From assembly GCA_963210315.1 (NCBI GenBank), contig OY723290.1:1116001-1180000 (forward strand): 64,000 nt of DNA. Direction: 5' to 3'. Within the stretch, counting starts at the first letter, position 1; every line of letters starts with the position of its first letter. Shown piece after piece: positions 23,526 to 34,510 of this stretch. A program made the position numbers and the translations under genes. The notes below the pieces were generated by a model. The model was not told the DNA's origin, ran no database searches, and worked only from the letters and a program-made list of their open reading frames with translations. This stretch comes from Rhynchopus euleeides (taxonomy: Eukaryota; Euglenozoa; Diplonemea; Diplonemida; Diplonemidae).

Positions 23526-24699
23526 CAAGTAGACCGGTCAGGGGAGACTCGCGCGGGGTGTAGGGGGGATTGAAATAGAGGTAGAAGGAAGCACAAGGGT
23601 GATCTCTCTTCACTCGTTAGGCAGGTTCTGTCTGAGATCCGGGTGGAGGAGGGGGGTTGGGGGGTTCTTTGTTGGTGTGCCCCTCACCTCTCAACCATCA
23701 TGTGACCATGATGGTTGCCCTGCCTTGGGAACAGGGAATGGGGTTTAGCACATAGATGACATCGTGAACACGGTGGACAGGACACGGTGGGAAACCCCGC
23801 CTGTGGGAGAACCTACGTTATCCCATTCTCCCAATACACGCTACAGGCGTTTTACAAATACCGGAACCCACTGCAACGCGCCACGAGCGCACACAAGAGG
23901 ATGCAAACACGCGACATGCGGTTTTCGGAGACAGAGAACAGCAAGGCCCCCCAAAGAAACACGCCAATGACGTCAACAGCCACAGAGACTTACTGTCATT
24001 AAGCGACGCACTGCGAGTGAGCAAAAAAGATAAGGCGTTGTTTGTGCGCCAAACCCGTGTGAACAAACCGTCCACAAACACCAAAACACCAAAACGCCAA
24101 GGCGTTTTAAAGGAGCGGAAGCAGTCAACAAAAGGTTGAGGGTACCTCGGGAACGTCAGGCCACCGGTGCCAATAATCATTGGGACCCCAACCACACGCC
24201 CCCGGCATACAAAGCAGGAAACCACGGCATCGGCGTTTTTTTTTTAGGAGAGGGGGCCCGGTGCCTGCGCGCGTCCTGTCGTACTGTGGCTGCTTGGTGG
24301 GGCTAGCGCAGCAGGTTCTACTTTTGCTTCTACGGGCTCTTAGCACTGTAACATGAACTACACGAACAACAAAGCTCTAGGGCAAACAAACCGCGCACTG
24401 GCCGGGGTTGAGCTGCGTGGGGCTCCGTGCTGGCGGCATGAACAAGGGGCTGTAGGTAAGTCTACCATTCACAAGGGGCAGCCCGCTGGTGAGGGGAAAA
24501 GGGGGCGAGGTAAAGGGGGGGGGGGCAGGGGGGGAGAGGCGAAAGCGACTGACAGCGAGGGCGTGGACCGACTCCGCTGGCGCATTCACCGGAAGAAAGG
24601 GGAAGGGGGCACGGGGGTGGGGAACGGGAGGGGGGGGGGGCGAAAGGAAAGAGGGGGGTAGGGGGGGGGGGGGGGGGGGGGGGGGGAGCCGACCTACGG
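23526..24699. other. Intergenic with dispersed repeats and a G21 tract
   Basis: Holds a copy of a motif shared with 28870-28945 (GCCCTGCCTTGGGAACAGGG at about 23718), a purine-rich stretch at 24485-24660 and a near-pure run of G at about 24662-24686. The plus-strand frame through it is low-complexity G/R/K and is not credible as a gene. Confidence 0.5.
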
Positions 24700-25482
24700 C
24701 TATCTCGCTCCCCTGGCGGCCCTACTCCCCTGGCTCTGGGACCCCTGGGAACTCCGCTGCGAAGACCCCCGCGCCCCTGGCCGGCTCGCCCGCGCCCGCT
24801 TGCCTGCCCGCGCCCTCAGACGACAACAGACCACGTTGTACGCCTCCGCCTGTGAGGCCTTGTCATCCCCCAACTCGGCCCACCAAGCCTGAATGGCCCG
24901 GAGCGCCGCCTCCTGCTCCTCCTGCGGTCGGTGCACGTCGGGGCAGAACTGCTCCTCCCACTCCCCCACCGTCGTGGCCCCGTCGTCCTCATCCATCTCC
25001 TGACCACGCTGCGGCGATGCCGACTCCCGCTTCCGCTTCGGCTGCGACGACATCGAGGTGGCTGGTGCTTGCGCAGGGTTGGAGCCTTCCTCGGTGGCGG
25101 TCGGGTCGGAGCGGCCGGTGGCCGGGGCGCCGGTGGGTGCAGGAGGGGGATCACCTTCTCGTCGAGGGGGATCACCCTGGTCCTGTGGCTGCGGGACCCT
25201 CGCAGGCGGCTCCTCCGCGTCCCGAGGCCCCAGATCCATACAGGTCTCCCCCTGCTCCACGCATTCCCCACACGCCCTGCAATCGCAACCGAAACAACGC
25301 CAGTGTTCGACTGCGGTATCCACCGCCTCTGCACAGCGGGCACAGTAAAAACGGCGGCGCGACGGCTGGGACGGCACCTGGCACATGGGGAGGCCCTGCT
25401 CCCCCCCTGGACAGCCAGTCCGCCCCAACACCGGCGAGGGGGCGAGGGCAGACACTGCCTCCGCCAGAGGTGGGGGCACCAA
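24700..25482 (-). CDS. Cys-rich zinc-binding-like protein, about 260 codons
   Basis: The open frame ends at TAG 24700; the GTG at 25482 is only the first start-like codon and the frame extends further upstream. Residues 47-81 form a Cys/His cluster C-x2-C-x10-H-x2-C-x2-C-x-C-x2-C-x2-C-x6-C, typical of a RING- or ZZ-like zinc-binding fold. It is followed by a Pro-rich linker, a basic patch QPKRKRES resembling a nuclear localisation signal, an acidic patch and an Arg/Ser/Gly tail. Two overlapping frames in the same region are also open because of high GC, but only this one has the ordered Cys pattern. It may be a host gene or a mobile-element accessory; no family assigned. Confidence 0.5.
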   Translation of the reverse strand: MVPPPLAEAVSALAPSPVLGRTGCPGGEQGLPMCQVPSQPSRRRFYCARCAEAVDTAVEHWRCFGCDCRACGECVEQGETCMDLGPRDAEEPPARVPQPQDQGDPPRREGDPPPAPTGAPATGRSDPTATEEGSNPAQAPATSMSSQPKRKRESASPQRGQEMDEDDGATTVGEWEEQFCPDVHRPQEEQEAALRAIQAWWAELGDDKASQAEAYNVVCCRLRARAGKRARASRPGARGSSQRSSQGSQSQGSRAARGAR

Positions 25483-26040
25483 AAGGGGGGTGTAGTGCTT
25501 TCCCTGATGCTTGCATCGGCGTCTCTGGAAATACCCACGCCGCTGGCGTATTTTTAAAAAGGAACACTGCGGGGGCCCTCGACCAGTACGAAGAGTGTTG
25601 GGCCGCGGGGAGATTACCCTGATGAAGGGGGTGTAGTGTGGTGTGGTGTAGTGTTAAGATCATGTACAAGGTGTCCCGGGAAGGTGCATAGGCACAACAC
25701 GGGGGGAGAGAGAGGGGGGAACGGCAACAGGAATGGGGATGTGGGGGGGGGGGGGTGATAGGTCAGTACAAAGACAATGGATGTGGGGGGGGGGGGGGGG
25801 GGGGGGGGGTAGGCCCCCAGATGTCCTTGAGAAAAACTGTAATTTTTTTGAAATATCCAGGTCTGGAGGTCAACAGTGCCAACCCACCCCCAAACCCACT
25901 CCGGATATGAATTTCCGGAGGTTTTTACCCACTTTTGGGCCCACCAACCCTCATTTTTGGCCATTTTTTGGCATTTTTCTCGCTTTTCTGGGGTGAGTCC
26001 TGTGCAAGGTGGTTGCAGGGTCATTTTTGGGTAAAATGTG
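25483..26040. other. Intergenic with long G-tracts
   Basis: G runs at 25742-25755 and about 25785-25810 flank a short spacer with GACAATGGATGTGG. No gene seen. From about 25830 the DNA becomes A/T-richer and enters the repeat field that follows. Confidence 0.4.
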
Positions 26041-27420
26041 CATTTTAACGCACTTCTACTGGTCCTAGAGGCCCTGGATGGTATACAATGTACCCCAGGG
26101 ATGCCTAGGGTACATTTTTCACCCGAAAACCACCCAACATGGGGTCTAGTCGCCCAAATTTTATCATTTTTTCGTAAAATTGGGACATTACTGGGGGGGG
26201 GCAAATACAAGAGTATATGCAAATACAAGGGTATATGCTAATACAAGAGTACTCCAGAAATCGCGATTTTAAAAAGTTCACCGAGCAAATACAAGAGTAT
26301 ACTCTTGTATTTGCATACTAGACTTTTGAAGAACTTTTGTGGGGTTTTCATCATATTTTGTACTTCCAATGACCTCCCCCAGGCCAGTGGGCCTCCTGTC
26401 TGGAGTCGTCACGGTCGGGTGGGAGTCGCCTCGGGTGGGAAAGGCCAAGAGGACGCTCGTATTGTCTCTTCGGCGCCGCTGCCCCATGAGGGCCCACCCG
26501 GAGGCCACATTTCTAGTATGCAAATACAAGAGTATATACTCTTGTATTTGCATACTAGACAACTTTTCAGCTTAAAAACAATTTTTTGAAAACCCTGAAT
26601 TACGTAAGCTGGCACGGTGAATAGAAGAGTATACCCTTGTATTTGCCCCCCCCCAGTAACCCCACATGGGCAAAACCCCCATTTTTCACAGTTTTTTCAA
26701 AATATCGGACCGAATTTGGGCAATTCGGTGGAGAAAACCTGTTCCGACAGGCCCATACACCCCTTTTAGGGCATTCCCAGTGGTTTCTGGGTGGTTATAG
26801 GGTTATAGGGTGCCTACAACATGGCTGCAGGCTGTGTGCAGGGTCCTCCAACATCGTTGCAGGGTCCTTTTTTTGGGTAAAAAAAAGGCATTTTCACACA
26901 CTTCTACTGGTCCTAGAGGCCCTGGATGGTATACAATGTACCCCAGGGATGCCTAGGGTACGTTTTTCACCCGAAAACCACCCAAAATGGGGTCTAGTCG
27001 CCCCGATTTTGTCATTTTTTCATAAAAATTAGGACTTTTACCACACACGGGCAAATTCCCCGTTATTCACAGTTTTTTCAAATTCTCGGACCGAATTTGG
27101 GCAACTCGGTGTAGAAAACCTGTTCCGACAGGCCCATACACCCCTTATAGGGCAGGCTCAGTGGTTTCTGGGTGGTTATTGGGTTATAGTGTGCCTGCAA
27201 CATGGTTGCAGGATGTGTGCAGGGTGTGTGCAGGGTGGTTGCAGGGTCCTTTTTTTGGGTAAAAAAACACATTTTCACGTGATTCTACTGGTCCTAGAGG
27301 CCCTGGAGGGTATACAATGTACCCCAGGGATGTCTAGGGTACGTTTTTCACCCGAAAACCACCCAAAATGGGGTCTAGTTGCCCCGATTTTGTCATTTTT
27401 TCATGAAAATCGGGATTTTG
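26041..27420. repeat. Three diverged copies of a ~370-bp unit
   Basis: The segment from ACTGGTCCTAGAGGCCCTGG through GGTATACAATGTACCCCAGG and ACCACCCAA.ATGGGGTCTAG occurs at about 26057, 26907 and 27287, all in the same orientation. Copies two and three are about 380 bases apart; copies one and two are separated further by the MITE at 26191-26656. The open frames across it follow the repeat and show no protein features. Confidence 0.8.
26191..26656. mobile_element. MITE with TA target duplication inserted in a repeat unit (466 bp)
   Basis: The left end CTGGGGGGGGGCAAATACAA is mirrored at the right end, with TA at 26189-26190 and 26657-26658. Comparison with the neighbouring uninterrupted repeat unit near 27030-27045 indicates an empty site. 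The interior has near-perfect palindromes around AGTATACTCTTG at 26284-26323 and 26520-26561, each followed by CATACTAGAC. No coding capacity. TA duplication and TIRs fit a Tc1/mariner-related non-autonomous element. Confidence 0.8.
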
Positions 27421-27964
27421 CCCATAATGGACGAAACCCCCTTTTTTCACCGATTTTTCAAAAATTCGGGCCGAAAATGGGCGACTAAGTGTGAAAAACC
27501 GGTTTCATTGGGTCCCCAGACATATTTTTGAGGCGGGTACACCCATTTTAGGTGCCAATAACCCTTGTTTGGGGTCGGAAAAATTTTTATTACAAATTTT
27601 TCAAGTACATCTGGTCCCCTAGGGGGGGGGGGTCATCGAGGCAGACGCGCCGTACACGGTGGACTCCTACACGTCAGGGTGCACCTTTTTGGGATATCGG
27701 AATAGCGGGGGTCTGGCGAGGTCCGACCCCCGCGAGTGGGAGTCTAGACCCCCGCGAGCGGGGGTATGGACCCCCGCTCGCGGGGGTGGTCTGGGAACCA
27801 AAAATAGCAGGGCAGACTCCCGCTAGCGGGGGTCTGGACCCCCGCGAGTGGGGGTCCAGACCCCCGCTAGCGGGGGTCTCCCAGACCCCCGCCCCAGACC
27901 CCCGCTCCAGGGGGTGGGAGTCCACCGTGTACGTAGTCTGTAGCATAACGGTCAGTCTGTAGCA
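27421..27964. repeat. GC-rich palindromic repeats
   Basis: At about 27715-27905 units of GGGGGTCTGGACCCCCGC with GCGAGCGGGGGT repeat six or more times in alternating orientation, giving many strong hairpins. No gene. Confidence 0.7.
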
Positions 27965-28305
27965 GGTGCGTAGCTAACAGGGATCCCTAATAAAATTGTG
28001 TCTCCGAAATTATTTGGTTCGATTTCGGCCGAAAAAACGGCAAACCGGACCCCACCACACATCTAGCTGCCATTTTTCGGTGTTTCTCGGGGTCTGGGGG
28101 TCCAGGGGGGTACTTCACCACCTCTCAATCACCCCACATGGGGTCCCAAACAGGGCACACAGGGGTTCACAAGGGCAGAATGGCCAGCACCCGACCCGCA
28201 ACCACGAGACGAGGCAGTGCATGGTGTGGTTGACGGGAACGGCAGAGACGTGGTGTGGGGGCAGTAGCAAAAACAATCGGGATCAGAGACAACTTTGGGA
28301 TTTGC
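27965..28305. repeat. Direct repeat, copy 1
   Basis: Starts GGTGCGTAGCTAACAG and matches 28433-28752 at an offset of 468 bases; very close identity to about 28200, then decaying. No long conserved frame; function unknown. Confidence 0.85.
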
Positions 28306-28432
28306 CTGTAAGGCTGTAACCGATTGTTGGGGTTTGGGGGCTGTTGATGGCATGGTAGGGTACGGGGCACAGAAATCACATTGTTTGGCGAAAAGTGGGC
28401 CAACTCCGGGGACATGCCCACTGTAATATACC

Positions 28433-28752
28433 GGTGCGTAGCTAACAGAGATCCCTAATAAAATTGTGTCTCCGAAATTATTTGTTCCGATTTCGGCCGA
28501 AAAAACGGCAAACCGGACCCCACCACACATCTAGACTCCATTTTTCGGTGTTTCTTGGGGTCTGGGGGTCCAGGGGGGTACTTCACCACCTCTCAATCAC
28601 CCCACATGGGGTCCCAAACAGGGCACACAGGGATTCACTAGGGCAGAATGGCCATCACCCCGACCCGCAACCACGAGAATAGGCAGTGAATGGCTTGGTT
28701 GACGGGCAGGGGTGGGGAGCAAAAACAATCACGATCAGAGACAACTTGTGGG
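28433..28752. repeat. Direct repeat, copy 2
   Basis: Second copy of the unit at 27965-28305. The A/T-rich start (CCTAATAAAATTGTGTCTCC) and the FFRPKK-like reading are shared by both, but stops differ, so coding is unlikely. Confidence 0.85.
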
Positions 28753-29233
28753 CCGGGGTTTGGGGGTTGCTGATGGCATGGTCGGGCACGGGGTTGGGGA
28801 GGGGTAGGGATTTGTGTGTGTTGGGGTCGGACGGGTGGAGGGAGGAGTGTGGCATTTGTCTTATTCTGTGCCCCTCACCACTCAGCCATCATGGTAATGA
28901 CGACTGCCCTGCCTTGGGAACAGGGAATGGGGTTTAACACGTGAGGCCTCATCGAGAGCAGTGGCAATCATCTCACTCCATATGATTCTGTCCTGTCGGG
29001 TGTGTAGTGAAACAAAGCACAGAAAAGTTGGTGAAGGTATCAATCCGAGGGGGGGGGGGTTCTGAGGGGATGGGAGAGAGATGGGCTCTGGCTTGTTCAC
29101 TCTTCGCCGATTTTCCCGAACAAAAACGCATCTCAACCAAGGGTGTCCCTTCCAACGCTTGCCAGGCGATTGCCATTTAGGTGTGGACTTTTGATCGGTC
29201 GAGAATGCAAACAACATAGTACCGGGTGGTATA
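28753..29233. other. Intergenic, no gene seen
   Basis: Contains the dispersed piece GCCCTGCCTTGGGAACAGGG near 28907. No supported frame. Confidence 0.4.
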
Positions 29234-30260
29234 CAGTGAGGCCCATATGTTTTTGCCGGTTGAGAAGGCAAGTTGTTATTCACTCACGACCATCGTCCCT
29301 CATCACCATTTGGGCAGAAAACACACCATTTACACAACCACATCAAAAACGTGACAAAACGTGACTCAAGATGGGGAAGACATCCGCAAGTGTACAGAAG
29401 CCCCCTTCGAAGGAGGCTCTGCGTCTGCATGCCGCCACCCTGATTGTGGAAGCGGGACGAAGCTACGCGAGTGTCTGCGAGGAACTCGGTGTATCAGAGC
29501 GTGCAGTCAGGGGCTGGGTGACGCGGTACCGCAAGGGGACAAGCTGTTTTGCAGATGCCCCAAAGAGCGGCCGCCCCCGATCTGTCAGAACCACCGCATT
29601 GCTGAGGAAGGTGGAGAAGACCCACAGGGAGAAGCGCCACCAGTCGACCCGCAAGACGGCGGCGAAGCTCCAAACGTCACGCAGCACCATCCGCCGCTGT
29701 CTAAAAGACGACTTGGAGCTGAGACCGGCACGCGTCACAACGAAGCCGGGTCTGTCAGAGAAGAATATCGCAGATCGACTTGCCTTTGCACGCCGCCATA
29801 CCGACTCTGACTGGACGAAGTTCATGTTCACTGATGAAAAAGACTTCTGGCTGTTTGTCAAACCTCACAAAAAGAACGACGTTGTGTGGGTTGGGGATGG
29901 TGACAAGAAGCCAACACCGGCGCCTGCTGTCCGAGGCGCAAAGAAGGTTCACATCTGGGCCAACCGTTCTCGTTTTTGAGGAAGGACCAGTGGCCTGGGA
30001 ATTCACCCGACCTCAACCCGATCGAGAACCTTTGGGCAGTGTTGCAGAATCGTGTGATAGCCCGCAGTCCACAGAGCGCAGAGCAGCTGGAGCGGCTTCT
30101 TCGGAAGGAGTGGGCAAATCTCGATAATGAGTTTGTTGCTGGGTTTATTGGGGTGTTGGAGGGTCTGTTCCAAAACAGGAAATCACAAAAAAAACAAAAA
30201 ATTCACCTTTTTTCACCTTTTTTCACCTTTTTTCGTCAGCTGATTGAGGGTGTGATATGA
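29234..30260 (+). mobile_element. Defective Tc1/mariner-like element
   Basis: A left end CAGTGAGGCCCATATGTTTT begins directly after a TA at 29232-29233 and has the CAGTG start typical of Tc1-like TIRs. The transposase remnant follows. No complementary right TIR is seen downstream; instead the 3' side runs into a CACCTTTTTT triplication at about 30204-30233 and a 100-bp repeat. The element is therefore truncated or rearranged on the right and non-autonomous. Confidence 0.65.
29371..30260 (+). pseudogene. Tc1/mariner transposase with internal deletion
   Basis: The first part (29371-29979, 202 codons) has the family's helix-turn-helix start (ASVCEELGVSERAVRGW), a second HTH and the first catalytic Asp in FTDEKDFWL near residue 150, ending at VHIWA then a stop. 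The C-terminal block reappears in another frame from 29976 with WPGNSPDLNPIENLWAVL, which carries the third catalytic residue (Glu). The roughly 80-100 residues between, with the second catalytic Asp, are missing and the frame is shifted at the junction near 29965. It cannot encode an active enzyme. Confidence 0.9.
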
Positions 30261-30336
30261 GGGTTCTATCCAACAAGGATATCAAGGCGGCACTTTCAAA
30301 GTCCTGCCAAGGACAGCGCCACGTGGGTGTGTGCTT
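30235..30336. repeat. 100-bp direct repeat, copy 1
   Basis: From CGTCAGCTGATTGAGGGTGT to CCACGTGGGTGT. A near-identical copy lies at 30780-30876. It may be the original right flank of the Tc1-like element duplicated by an insertion between the copies. Confidence 0.8.
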
Positions 30337-30779
30337 CTGATATATGTTATGTCATCATGTGAACCCTCCCCAGCGTGTGCCAACATCCCTGACACGCTCA
30401 CGAAAAGCATGACACGGAGAAAACAGGTGCCGAAACAACCTGCCGAGCACACGGGTGGTGCCACGTTGATCCACGCAGCGATCTCCCATGACAGGAAGCC
30501 TTGTCGCCACGGCAGAGTCGCCGCAGACTGTGGGAGAGGTGTCGCCAGTCACCTTGAGGTTGCAGTGTGTCATCAGGCTAAGACCCGTGCCCTCTTCACC
30601 TCCCCTGTTAGGTTGCTCCCATATCGTTGCCTGCTTTGGGGCCTGAAGGACATAGGGGTCCAGCAGGCACTTGAGCATCGCAAGGCATGAGTGGCTGTTT
30701 CAAACTCCTGGTGCAAGCACCCGTCATGGTCTGGGGAAGCCCTCCCAGGTAGTTTAACGTCTTGCCCAGGACAAAAAAT
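30337..30779. other. Spacer between the 100-bp repeats
   Basis: No gene recognised. The 119-codon plus-strand frame (MLLIYVMSSCEPSPACANIP...) has no motif. The two flanking direct repeats suggest this block was inserted or duplicated as a unit. Confidence 0.35.
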
Positions 30780-30876
30780 CGTCAGCTGATTGAGGGTGTG
30801 ATACGAGGGTTCTATCCAACAAGGATATCAAGGCGGCACTTTCAAAGTCCTGCCAAGGACAGCGCCACGTGGGTGT
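30780..30876. repeat. 100-bp direct repeat, copy 2
   Basis: Same sequence and orientation as 30235-30336, directly abutting the TAGGGGGGGCATAACCC repeat that follows. Confidence 0.8.
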
Positions 30877-31183
30877 AGGGGGGGCATAACCCACTCTTTG
30901 TCAGCTGAAAAAAGTGTCACGAAAATTATTTTGGCCGTTTGGGCACGTTCAGGACAAAATGTTCGACCTCGGGTGACGTCACCAGGGACTTGGCGTGACT
31001 GTCGGACATGGTCAGAGGGCCGACCATCAAGGATGCCTCCGCGCGACATGTGCGCCGGCAGAGAATGACGTTATCGGGTGGAAACAGTCGGTGCACCAAC
31101 CGGAAGGAAAGGTGCGCCAACCGGACAATACAATCTCTGTCAACACACAGCAGAGACAGTTGTCTACAATCGCATCGACTCCG
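30876..31183. repeat. TAGGGGGGGCATAACCC repeat, copy a (about 308 bp)
   Basis: Shared with 34186-34510 over the full length and with 31824-32000 over the first 175 bases. It contains GGGTGACGTCACC, an 8-bp CRE-like palindrome TGACGTCA, and ends in CGCATCGACTCCGGAGACTC, which leads into the tandem array that follows. Confidence 0.85.
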
Positions 31184-31436
31184 GACCGACTCCGGAGACT
31201 CGCCGGAGATTCCGGAATGACTCCGGAGACTCGCCAGAGACTCCGGAACGACTCCGGAGACTCCGGAATGACTCCGGAGACTCGCCGGAGACTCCGGAGA
31301 CTCCGGAACGGCTCCGGAGACTCGCCGGAGACTCCGGACCGACTCCGGAGACTCCGCGGAGACTCCGGAACGGCTCCGGAGACTCGCCGGAGATTCCGGA
31401 CCGACTCCGGAGACTCGCCGGAGACTCCGGAATGAC
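31180..31436. repeat. Tandem array, GACTCCGGA-type units
   Basis: Units of ACTCCGGAGACTCGCCGGAG in variable order and spacing. Frames through it give Arg/Pro/Glu/Ser repeats on both strands that merely follow the array. Confidence 0.9.
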
Positions 31437-31824
31437 TTGAACAGGGGGTTGTTCCGGGGCATATTTGACCAACAGGGGGTTGTTCCGACCAACAGGGGGT
31501 TGTTCTGGGGCATTTTTGACCAACAGGGGGTTGTTCCGGGGCACTTTTGACCAACAGGGGGTTGTTCTGGGGCACTTCTGACCAACAGGGGGCTGTTCCG
31601 ACCAACAGGTGGTTGTTCTGGGGCACTTCTGACCAACAGGGGGTTGTTCCGACCAACAGGGGATTGTTCCGGGGCACTTTTGACCAACAGGGGGTTGTTC
31701 TGGGGCACTTCTGACCAACAGGGGGTTGTTCCGACCAACAGGTGGTTGTTCTGGGGCACTTTTGACCAACAGGGGGTTGGTCCGGGGCACTTTTGACCAA
31801 CAGGGGGTTGTTCCGACCAACAGT
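31437..31824. repeat. Tandem array, ACCAACAGGGGGTTGTTC units
   Basis: About 15 units of ACCAACAGGGGGTTGTTC with spacers CGGGGCACTTTTG or CGACCAACAG. The minus strand is open in several frames (PCWS..PRNNPL repeats), a by-product of the array. Confidence 0.9.
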
Positions 31825-32000
31825 AGGGGGGGCATAACCCACTCTTTGTCAGCTGAAAAAAGTGTCACGAAAATTATTTTGGCCGTTTGGGCACGTTCAG
31901 GACAAAATGTTCGACCTCGGGTGACGTCACCAGGGACTTGGCGTGACTGTCGGACATGGTCAGAGGGCCGACCATCAAGGATGCCTCCGCGCGACATGTT
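31824..32000. repeat. TAGGGGGGGCATAACCC repeat, copy b (partial)
   Basis: First 175 bases of the family, ending at GCGCGACATG, then unrelated sequence. Confidence 0.85.
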
Positions 32001-33320
32001 AGGGGGTGGCAAGTTTGAAATTTGGCTGAAAATCCCTTGTAAAAAAAACCAAAATCCGTGTACAATATTATTGGTGAATTTTGGGGCCGTTTGGGCCAAT
32101 ACCCAGCCACCCTGGCCACAAGTCTCGGCCAAATCGGGATTTCTGGCCAGAAAGTGGGAAAACAAGCTGTATTTTCGCATTCCGAACCGGAAAAAACGAC
32201 ACCTCATCCGGTAGAAATGTGGTGCCGGTGCATCTCTGGCACAACTACACGTCTCCTACCCGGAGAATACTGACAATGTGCACTCTACGCCGAGAACAAC
32301 ACGCAGGACCTGGTCTGCTGACTCTCAGGAACCTCAAGCCTCCCCCAGAGTGGAGGGAGCCCTGCACGGGCAAGCCTCTGAAGGGAGTGGTAGGTGGGTG
32401 GTAGCAGATGTCACTCTCTCAACAGTGGTACACAGTCTCTCGCATCTGATGACATCATGTTGTAGAAATCCTGCACCTGTAGGATTGTAGGATGGGTGTG
32501 TCTCTGCACCGGCAGTTACAAACACAGACAAGAGGGCTGTTGGGGCAGGGGCAGGGGCTTGGAGGGGAGTCCTCAGTCTGTCCTCACTGTGTGCGGCTCC
32601 GCACCGAAACAGGTCGCTCAAGATCGCTCCGAGGTCGCTCACAGCTAACAGAGGTCGCTCCGCACCAAAACAGGCCGCTCAAGGTCGCTCCGAGGTCGCT
32701 CAGCACCGAAACAGGTCGCTCCGAGGTCGCTCCTAGTAGTCCCTGCATCCGCACCCAATCCAGCAGGTCTGCACGTCGCACAGCCAATCAGCCACTGACA
32801 CCCAGCGCAAAAAACGTGCACACCAACGCTCCGACCACACGCCACAACCCCACACCCGACGCGCTACACCTCCGCGACTTCGGCTCGCACCCGCAACCGC
32901 ACTATGGTCCCACTCACGACCCGCACACAGGACGTGGCGTTGGTTCCCACCCCCTTGTCCTCCACCCGCGGCCAAAACCAATCTGCAAAAGACCCCGCTC
33001 CCGCCCGGTCGACTCCCGGGTCGAGCGGGAACTGCCAGGAAACCCCGGAAGTGCACGACGACCGCACGCATCGCGTCGACCAGTACAGCAAGGCGTCTAG
33101 ATCATACGACGACGGAAGGGCTAACGGGAGCACACGGGTGATGCAGCAGTCAACCCTTAGCTTGACCAGGGAACCGGCCGGAAGTCGGCGAGCAGCCGAG
33201 CAGGGGGTTCTGAGAGACGGAGTGAATGGAAAAGCAAGTCTCCCAGCACCATCTTGCAATGTTAGTTCTCCATGAAGGTACCACACCAGACATGCGAGCG
33301 GGGCCCGCTGCGGGGGCGCG
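32001..33320. repeat. Gene-poor, with GAGGTCGCTC array
   Basis: Units of AGGTCGCTCCGAGGTCGCTC at about 32610-32735. At 33226-33275 a piece of the dispersed repeat AATGGAAAAGCAAGTCTCCC AGCACC lies in plus orientation. No gene supported. Confidence 0.6.
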
Positions 33321-33840
33321 GGGGGGCGCCATAGCTTCCGATAAGAATCCGACCCCCGGACCCCTCCGACCCCCGACCCCCGACCCCCCCTTAGCAAAAC
33401 TACCCCCCCTCCCAAAAAATCTCAGGGGTTTCCCGAGGAAACGCGGTTCCCCCCTCTCCTGCGTTGTTTGGGCTCCGTGCGGATCGTAGTGGGGTCACTT
33501 TGTTGGTGTAGGTGCCACAGAACACCTCTGAAATGCGGATGTGGTTCCTTGAGAAAAGGGGGGTCGGAACCTCGGGGGTCGGAATCCGACCCCCGACCCC
33601 CCGACCCCCCATTTTTCGGGGGTCGGAGGGGGTCGGGGCTATATCCCGACTCCCCATTCTTGCGGGGGTCAGGATCCGGAAGATGGGGAGTCTGAAACTG
33701 TGGTCAAACTCGGGTCGGAATTTTCGCGGGGGGGCGCGAGGGGGCGCGGGGGGGCGCGGGCGGCTTCACCGCCCGCGCCCCCACATGCCTCGTTGAAAAT
33801 GGTCGCAATAGGCTAGCTCTGCCGCTCGCACTCAGAATCT
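33321..33840. repeat. GACCCCCGACCCCC-type low complexity
   Basis: Repeated ACCCCCGACCCCC at about 33345-33390 and 33580-33620 with the complementary GGGGGTCGG between them, able to form long hairpins. GC-only GGGGGGCGCG repeats at 33728-33780. No gene. Confidence 0.7.
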
Positions 33841-33850
33841 AGTGACTGAG

Positions 33851-34125
33851 TAACCTCCAGCAACCTCTAGCAACCTCCAGCAACCTGCAGCAACCTCCAG
33901 CAACCTCCAGCAACCTCTAGCAACCTGCAGCAACCTCCAGCAACCTCTAGCAACCTCTAGCAACCTCTAGCAACCTCCAGCAACCTCCAGCAACCTCCAG
34001 CAACCTCCAGCAACCTCCAGCAACCTCCAGCAACCTCCAGCAACCTCCAGCAACCTCCAGCAACCTCCAGCAACCTCCAGCAACCTCTAGCAACCTCCAG
34101 CAACCTCCAGCAACCTCCAGCAGCC
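33851..34125. repeat. 10-bp tandem array CAACCTCCAG
   Basis: About 27 head-to-tail copies of a decamer with CAACCTCCAG, CAACCTCTAG and CAACCTGCAG variants; the 3' half is nearly pure CAACCTCCAG. No gene. Confidence 0.95.
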
Positions 34126-34185
34126 CCCAGGTACTACTAGCAGAGGGACACTTCAGCTATTTTCAGCAGAAAAAAAATGAAGCTT

Positions 34186-34510
34186 TAGGGGGGGCATAAC
34201 CCACTCTTTGTCAACTGAAAAAAGTGTCACGAAAATTATTTTGGCTGTTTGGGCACGTTCAGGACAAGATGTTCGACCTCGGGTGACGTCACCAGGGACT
34301 TGGCGTGACTGTCGGACATGGTCAGAAGACCGACCACCAGGAACGCCTCCGCGCGACATGGGCGCCGGCAGAGAATGACGTTATCGGGCGGGAACAGTCG
34401 GTGCACCAAGGGAAAGGTGCGCCAACCGGACAATACAATCTCTGTCAACACACAGCAGAGACAGTCGTCTACAATCGCATCGACTCCGGAGACTCGCCCT
34501 GAGACTCCGG
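34186..34510. repeat. TAGGGGGGGCATAACCC repeat, copy c
   Basis: Matches copy a over its full length with scattered substitutions and a small deletion near 34408. Like copy a, it is followed at once by a tandem array, here based on GGGCAACCTCGCAAAG. Confidence 0.85.

Noticed and set aside
28686-28937. 83-codon plus-strand frame rich in Gly and Trp
   Set aside because: It lies in repeat-derived DNA and the matching frame in the other copy at 28200 is interrupted.
30926-32207. Minus-strand ORFs of 270-350 codons at 31-32 kb
   Set aside because: Three overlapping frames on one strand all follow the two minisatellites; none has protein-like sequence outside the repeats.
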